Source: Patulibacter sp041648495
Lineage (GTDB): Bacteria; Actinomycetota; Thermoleophilia; Solirubrobacterales; Solirubrobacteraceae
NCBI GenBank assembly: GCA_041648495.1
Contig: JBAZOW010000210.1
Location: 1 to 6,498, forward strand
Reading direction: 5' to 3'
Length of the DNA: 6,498 nt
The position numbers and the translations under genes are program-made. Position 1 is the first letter of the stretch; the number at the start of each line of letters is the position of its first letter. Shown piece by piece: positions 4,691 through 6,498 of the stretch. A model generated the notes under the pieces. It was given only the letters and a program-made list of their open reading frames with translations, did not search any database and had not been told where the DNA came from.

Positions 4691-5839
4691 ATGGCCATCG
4701 ACTTCACCCTGACCGACGAGCAGCAGGCGTACCGCGACGCGCTGCGCGAGAGCTTCAAGCGCGAGGTCGGGACGGCCGAGCAGCTGGAGCAGGCCACGGA
4801 GGGACATACGACCCACCACAGCGGCGACCTGAGTCGCAAGTTCGGTGCGGCGGGGCTGCTCGGGCCGAGCCTGGCCGAGGAGCACGGCGGGGGCGGGGCC
4901 GGGGTCGTCGAGGAGATGATCCTGCTCGAGGAGATCATGCGCAACCAGGCGCCGATCGGTGCCTACCCGGTCTCGCTGATCGTCGCGGGAGCGACGCAGA
5001 AGTTCGCCACGCCGGAGCAGAAGCAGCTGGTGCTCGGCAACATCGCCGCGGGTGGAGTCGAGGCGATCGCGATGTCCGAGCCCGAGGCCGGGTCCGACGT
5101 CGCGTCGCTGACGACCACCGCGACGCGGGCCGACGGCGGCTGGATCCTCAACGGCGTCAAGCTGTGGATCTCCAACGCGCATATCGCCGACCGGATCCTC
5201 GTCGTCTGCCGGGTCCCCGACAGCGCGAAGCACGAGGGCCTCTGCATGATCTGGGTCGACCGCGAAGCCGAGGGCGTGCGGGTCGACGAGGTCAAGACGA
5301 TGTCCGGCCAGCGTGAGGTCAACTACGTCTACCTCGACGACGTCTTCGTCACCGACGACGCCGTCCTGGGCGAGCCGGGCAACGGCTGGCTGCAGCTGAT
5401 GTCGGGGCTCAACGTCGAGCGGCTGATCATCGCCGCGCTGGCGCTCGGACAGGCCGAGCAGGCGCTTGCCGGTGCGCTCCAGTACGCCAAGGAGCGCAAG
5501 CAGTTCGGGCGGTCGATCGGCAGCTTCCAGATCCAGCAGCACCGACTGGTCGACATGGCGACCGAGGTCGAGCTGTCGCGCCTGCTGGTCTACAAGGTCG
5601 CGGCCGACGTCGACCGCGACCCGACCGCGCTGTTCCCGCGGGAGGCGTCGATGGCGAAGGTCTGGGCGACCGAGACGGCCGAGCGCACCGTCAACGCCGC
5701 GTTCAAGATCCACGGCGGTTACGGCTACGCCAGCGAGTACTCGATCTCACGTCAGATCGGCCCGTCGATGGTGGCGACGATCTTCGGCGGCACCAACGAC
5801 ATCCAGCGCAACATCATCGCCAAGGTGATGGGGCTCTAA
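4691..5839 (+). CDS. Acyl-CoA dehydrogenase, FAD-dependent (catalytic Glu in isovaleryl/long-chain position)
   Basis: This cytosolic flavoenzyme makes the alpha,beta double bond of an acyl-CoA in beta-oxidation or branched-chain/steroid side-chain breakdown, passing electrons to ETF. The 382 residues are the normal length. The N-terminal helical domain opens with FTLTDEQQAYRDALRE (5-20). The FAD/substrate loop AIAMSEPEAGSD is at 125-136 and the middle beta-domain has GWILNGVKLWISN (150-162). The C-terminal domain has ERKQFGRSIGSFQ (268-280), KIHGGYGYASEY (339-350) and IFGGTNDIQR (364-373). Most short/medium-chain enzymes have (Y/F)EGT at that last site, with Glu as base; here it is Gly366. 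The base is probably Glu243 in GLNVERL, the position used by isovaleryl- and long-chain acyl-CoA dehydrogenases (T255/E376 swap in medium-chain numbering). The enzyme is thus probably active, but its substrate cannot be read from sequence. It stands alone, with a long structured leader and a hairpin right after the stop. Confidence 0.95.
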   Translation: MAIDFTLTDEQQAYRDALRESFKREVGTAEQLEQATEGHTTHHSGDLSRKFGAAGLLGPSLAEEHGGGGAGVVEEMILLEEIMRNQAPIGAYPVSLIVAGATQKFATPEQKQLVLGNIAAGGVEAIAMSEPEAGSDVASLTTTATRADGGWILNGVKLWISNAHIADRILVVCRVPDSAKHEGLCMIWVDREAEGVRVDEVKTMSGQREVNYVYLDDVFVTDDAVLGEPGNGWLQLMSGLNVERLIIAALALGQAEQALAGALQYAKERKQFGRSIGSFQIQQHRLVDMATEVELSRLLVYKVAADVDRDPTALFPREASMAKVWATETAERTVNAAFKIHGGYGYASEYSISRQIGPSMVATIFGGTNDIQRNIIAKVMGL

Positions 5840-5897
5840 GGACCTGGGTCCGCGGCTGGGACACGCGGCCGATCAATCTGAGACCGGTTCCAGGTCC
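5840..5897 (+). terminator. Nested hairpins after the acyl-CoA dehydrogenase gene
   Basis: Immediately after the TAA stop, GGACC-TG-GGTCC (5840-5851) can fold. Alternatively GGACCTGG (5840-5847) pairs perfectly with CCAGGTCC (5890-5897), enclosing CCGCG/CGCGG (5850-5854/5864-5868). Either form is a plausible terminator. There is no T-run. Confidence 0.45.
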
Positions 5898-5973
5898 CCA
5901 GTTCGCGGATCCGCAGGTTGGGCGGCGACGTCCGCATTCGCCCGGCCCTCGGTTCGAGCGAGACGGTCTGCGA

Positions 5974-5985
5974 TCACCCTGGTGA
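5974..5985 (+). other. Small palindrome TCACC-CT-GGTGA
   Basis: TCACC (5974-5978) and GGTGA (5981-5985) are perfect complements around CT, about 70 bases upstream of the possible -10 of the collagen-like gene. It might be a regulator half-site pair. The rest of 5898-6008 shows nothing I can assign. Confidence 0.25.
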
Positions 5986-6008
5986 AAGCGGGTCCGTCCG
6001 GATCATGA

Positions 6009-6034
6009 TGCTCGGCTGGACGAACGGCCGAGCA
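6009..6034 (+). repeat. Dispersed hairpin CTCGGC...GCCGAG, copy 2
   Basis: TGCTCGGC (6009-6016) pairs perfectly with GCCGAGCA (6027-6034) over the loop TGGACGAACG. It is related to the hairpin at 4280-4301, with two extra loop bases and a compensated outer pair. It lies 20 bases upstream of the possible -10 of the collagen-like gene. Confidence 0.55.
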
Positions 6035-6052
6035 GCGGAGACGCGTCGCGCC

Positions 6053-6117
6053 GGTAGGCTGCGCCCGAGCAATCGGGCGTCGCCGCCACCGGTCGGGTGG
6101 GCGCGGGAGCCTGCACC
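6053..6117 (+). promoter_or_regulatory. Possible -10 box and structured leader of the collagen-like gene
   Basis: TAGGCT (6055-6060) fits a TAnnnT -10 box without a clear -35. Directly after it, GCGCCCGA (6061-6068) pairs with TCGGGCGT (6073-6080) over a GCAA (GNRA-type) tetraloop. CCACC/GGTGG (6086-6090/6096-6100) forms a second hairpin, and AGGCT (6056-6060) can pair with AGCCT (6108-6112), closing a three-way junction. The promoter reading and the outer stem exclude each other, since a transcript started from TAGGCT would not contain it. No known riboswitch consensus was recognised. Confidence 0.3.
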
Positions 6118-6122
6118 GAAAC

Positions 6123-6128
6123 GGAGAG
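6123..6128 (+). promoter_or_regulatory. Shine-Dalgarno of the collagen-like gene
   Basis: GGAGAG (6123-6128) ends 4 bases before the ATG at 6133. This site and the signal-peptide-like N-terminus decide the start. Confidence 0.6.
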
Positions 6129-6132
6129 ATCG

Positions 6133-6498
6133 ATGTTGGAACGGATCGTCGGAACCATCCGGCGGCAGTTGGTGGCGATCGTCATCGCGATCGTGGCCCT
6201 GGGTGGGACGACGCTGGCGGTGGCGGCGAGCGGACCAGGCGGCAGCGGGAGCGGGAGCTCGCGGATCCACGCTTGCGTGACCGAGGAGTTCCGGACGCTG
6301 AACCTGAGCAGCGCGTCGGCGCGCTGCCCGCAGGGCCAGCGCAAGATCTCGTGGAGCGCGAGCGGTCGTAAGGGCGACCGCGGACCGCGCGGCGCCACCG
6401 GCCAAGCGGGTGCGCCGGGCGCGGCCGGTGCACAGGGCGTGCCCGGCGCCCCGGGCACGAAGGGCGACGCCGGAGCGCCCGGGGTCCCGGGAGCGGCC
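6133..6498 (+). CDS. Collagen-like Gly-X-Y repeat protein, exported (3' end outside window)
   Basis: The first 122 codons of a gene that is still open at the window end. Residues 1-12 are basic (R4, R10, R11), and 13-32 are a hydrophobic stretch (LVAIVIAIVALGG...LAVAA). This is either a signal peptide cleaved after Ala32 or an N-terminal anchor. A Gly/Ser linker (33-43) leads to a short head (IHACVTEEFRTLNLSSASARCPQGQRKISW) with Cys48 and Cys65 able to form a disulphide outside the cell. From Gly78 onward there are 15 uninterrupted Gly-X-Y triplets (GRKGDRGPRGATGQ...), rich in Pro, Ala and charged X/Y pairs, as in bacterial collagen-like proteins that form triple helices. Bacteria lacking prolyl hydroxylase use such charged and Pro-rich triplets for stability. 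The protein is probably a cell-surface or extracellular filament; any C-terminal domain is not visible. It has its own Shine-Dalgarno and a possible promoter. Confidence 0.85.
   Translation, partial: MLERIVGTIRRQLVAIVIAIVALGGTTLAVAASGPGGSGSGSSRIHACVTEEFRTLNLSSASARCPQGQRKISWSASGRKGDRGPRGATGQAGAPGAAGAQGVPGAPGTKGDAGAPGVPGAA

Noticed and set aside
4538..5713. Long minus-strand open frame across the acyl-CoA dehydrogenase
   Set aside because: Antisense shadow with Arg/Asp/Leu-rich composition and no domain; the + strand frame is unmistakable.
5840..5900. tRNA-like fold with an 8-bp closing stem and a 7-base loop near the 3' end ending in CCCCA
   Set aside because: Too short (about 58 bases), no TTCRANY T-loop, no D-arm consensus and no anticodon arm of the right size. 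Better read as post-gene hairpins.

Overview
The window is high-GC DNA with strongly G/C-ending codons in most genes. It carries a secA-prfB pair, a prfB without the programmed frameshift, and a collagen-like exported protein with an 'HACVT...ARCPQGQ' head. I infer an actinobacterium, most likely a Thermoleophilia/Solirubrobacterales-type lineage. The phylum is fairly safe; the class is a guess from the collagen-like protein and the style of the AbiEi/DUF559 gene.

Layout, all genes on the + strand: (1) 1-1446, the last 481 codons of secA, cut by the window start. (2) 1447-1629, a gap packed with strong hairpins, two of which are mutually exclusive. (3) 1630-2763, prfB (release factor 2). (4) 2764-3132, a gap with a terminator-like hairpin and a series of palindromic repeats. 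(5) 3133-4203, an accessory gene joining an AbiEi-type antitoxin/winged-helix head to a DUF559 endonuclease-like tail, with no toxin partner beside it. (6) 4204-4690, a 487-base gap with two more copies of the palindromic repeat, a direct repeat, an operator-like double palindrome over a possible -10 box, and four hairpins opened by CGCCGGAG. (7) 4691-5839, an acyl-CoA dehydrogenase with its catalytic base in the isovaleryl/long-chain position. (8) 5840-6132, a structured gap. (9) 6133 to the window end, the start of a secreted or membrane-anchored collagen-like Gly-X-Y protein.

SecA (protein export) and RF2 (translation termination) are housekeeping genes. The acyl-CoA dehydrogenase and the collagen-like gene appear to be separately controlled single-gene units, and no operon is evident after prfB. 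The most distinctive signal is a family of 39-base imperfect hairpins (16-base arms, 7-base loop, compensatory changes between copies). Two copies lie upstream and two downstream of the AbiEi/DUF559 gene, all in the same orientation. They resemble REP elements and, together with that gene's relaxed codon use, mark 2.8-4.4 kb as an accessory insertion between core genes. A second dispersed hairpin occurs at 4280-4301 and 6009-6034. No tRNA, rRNA, CRISPR array or complete insertion sequence was seen.
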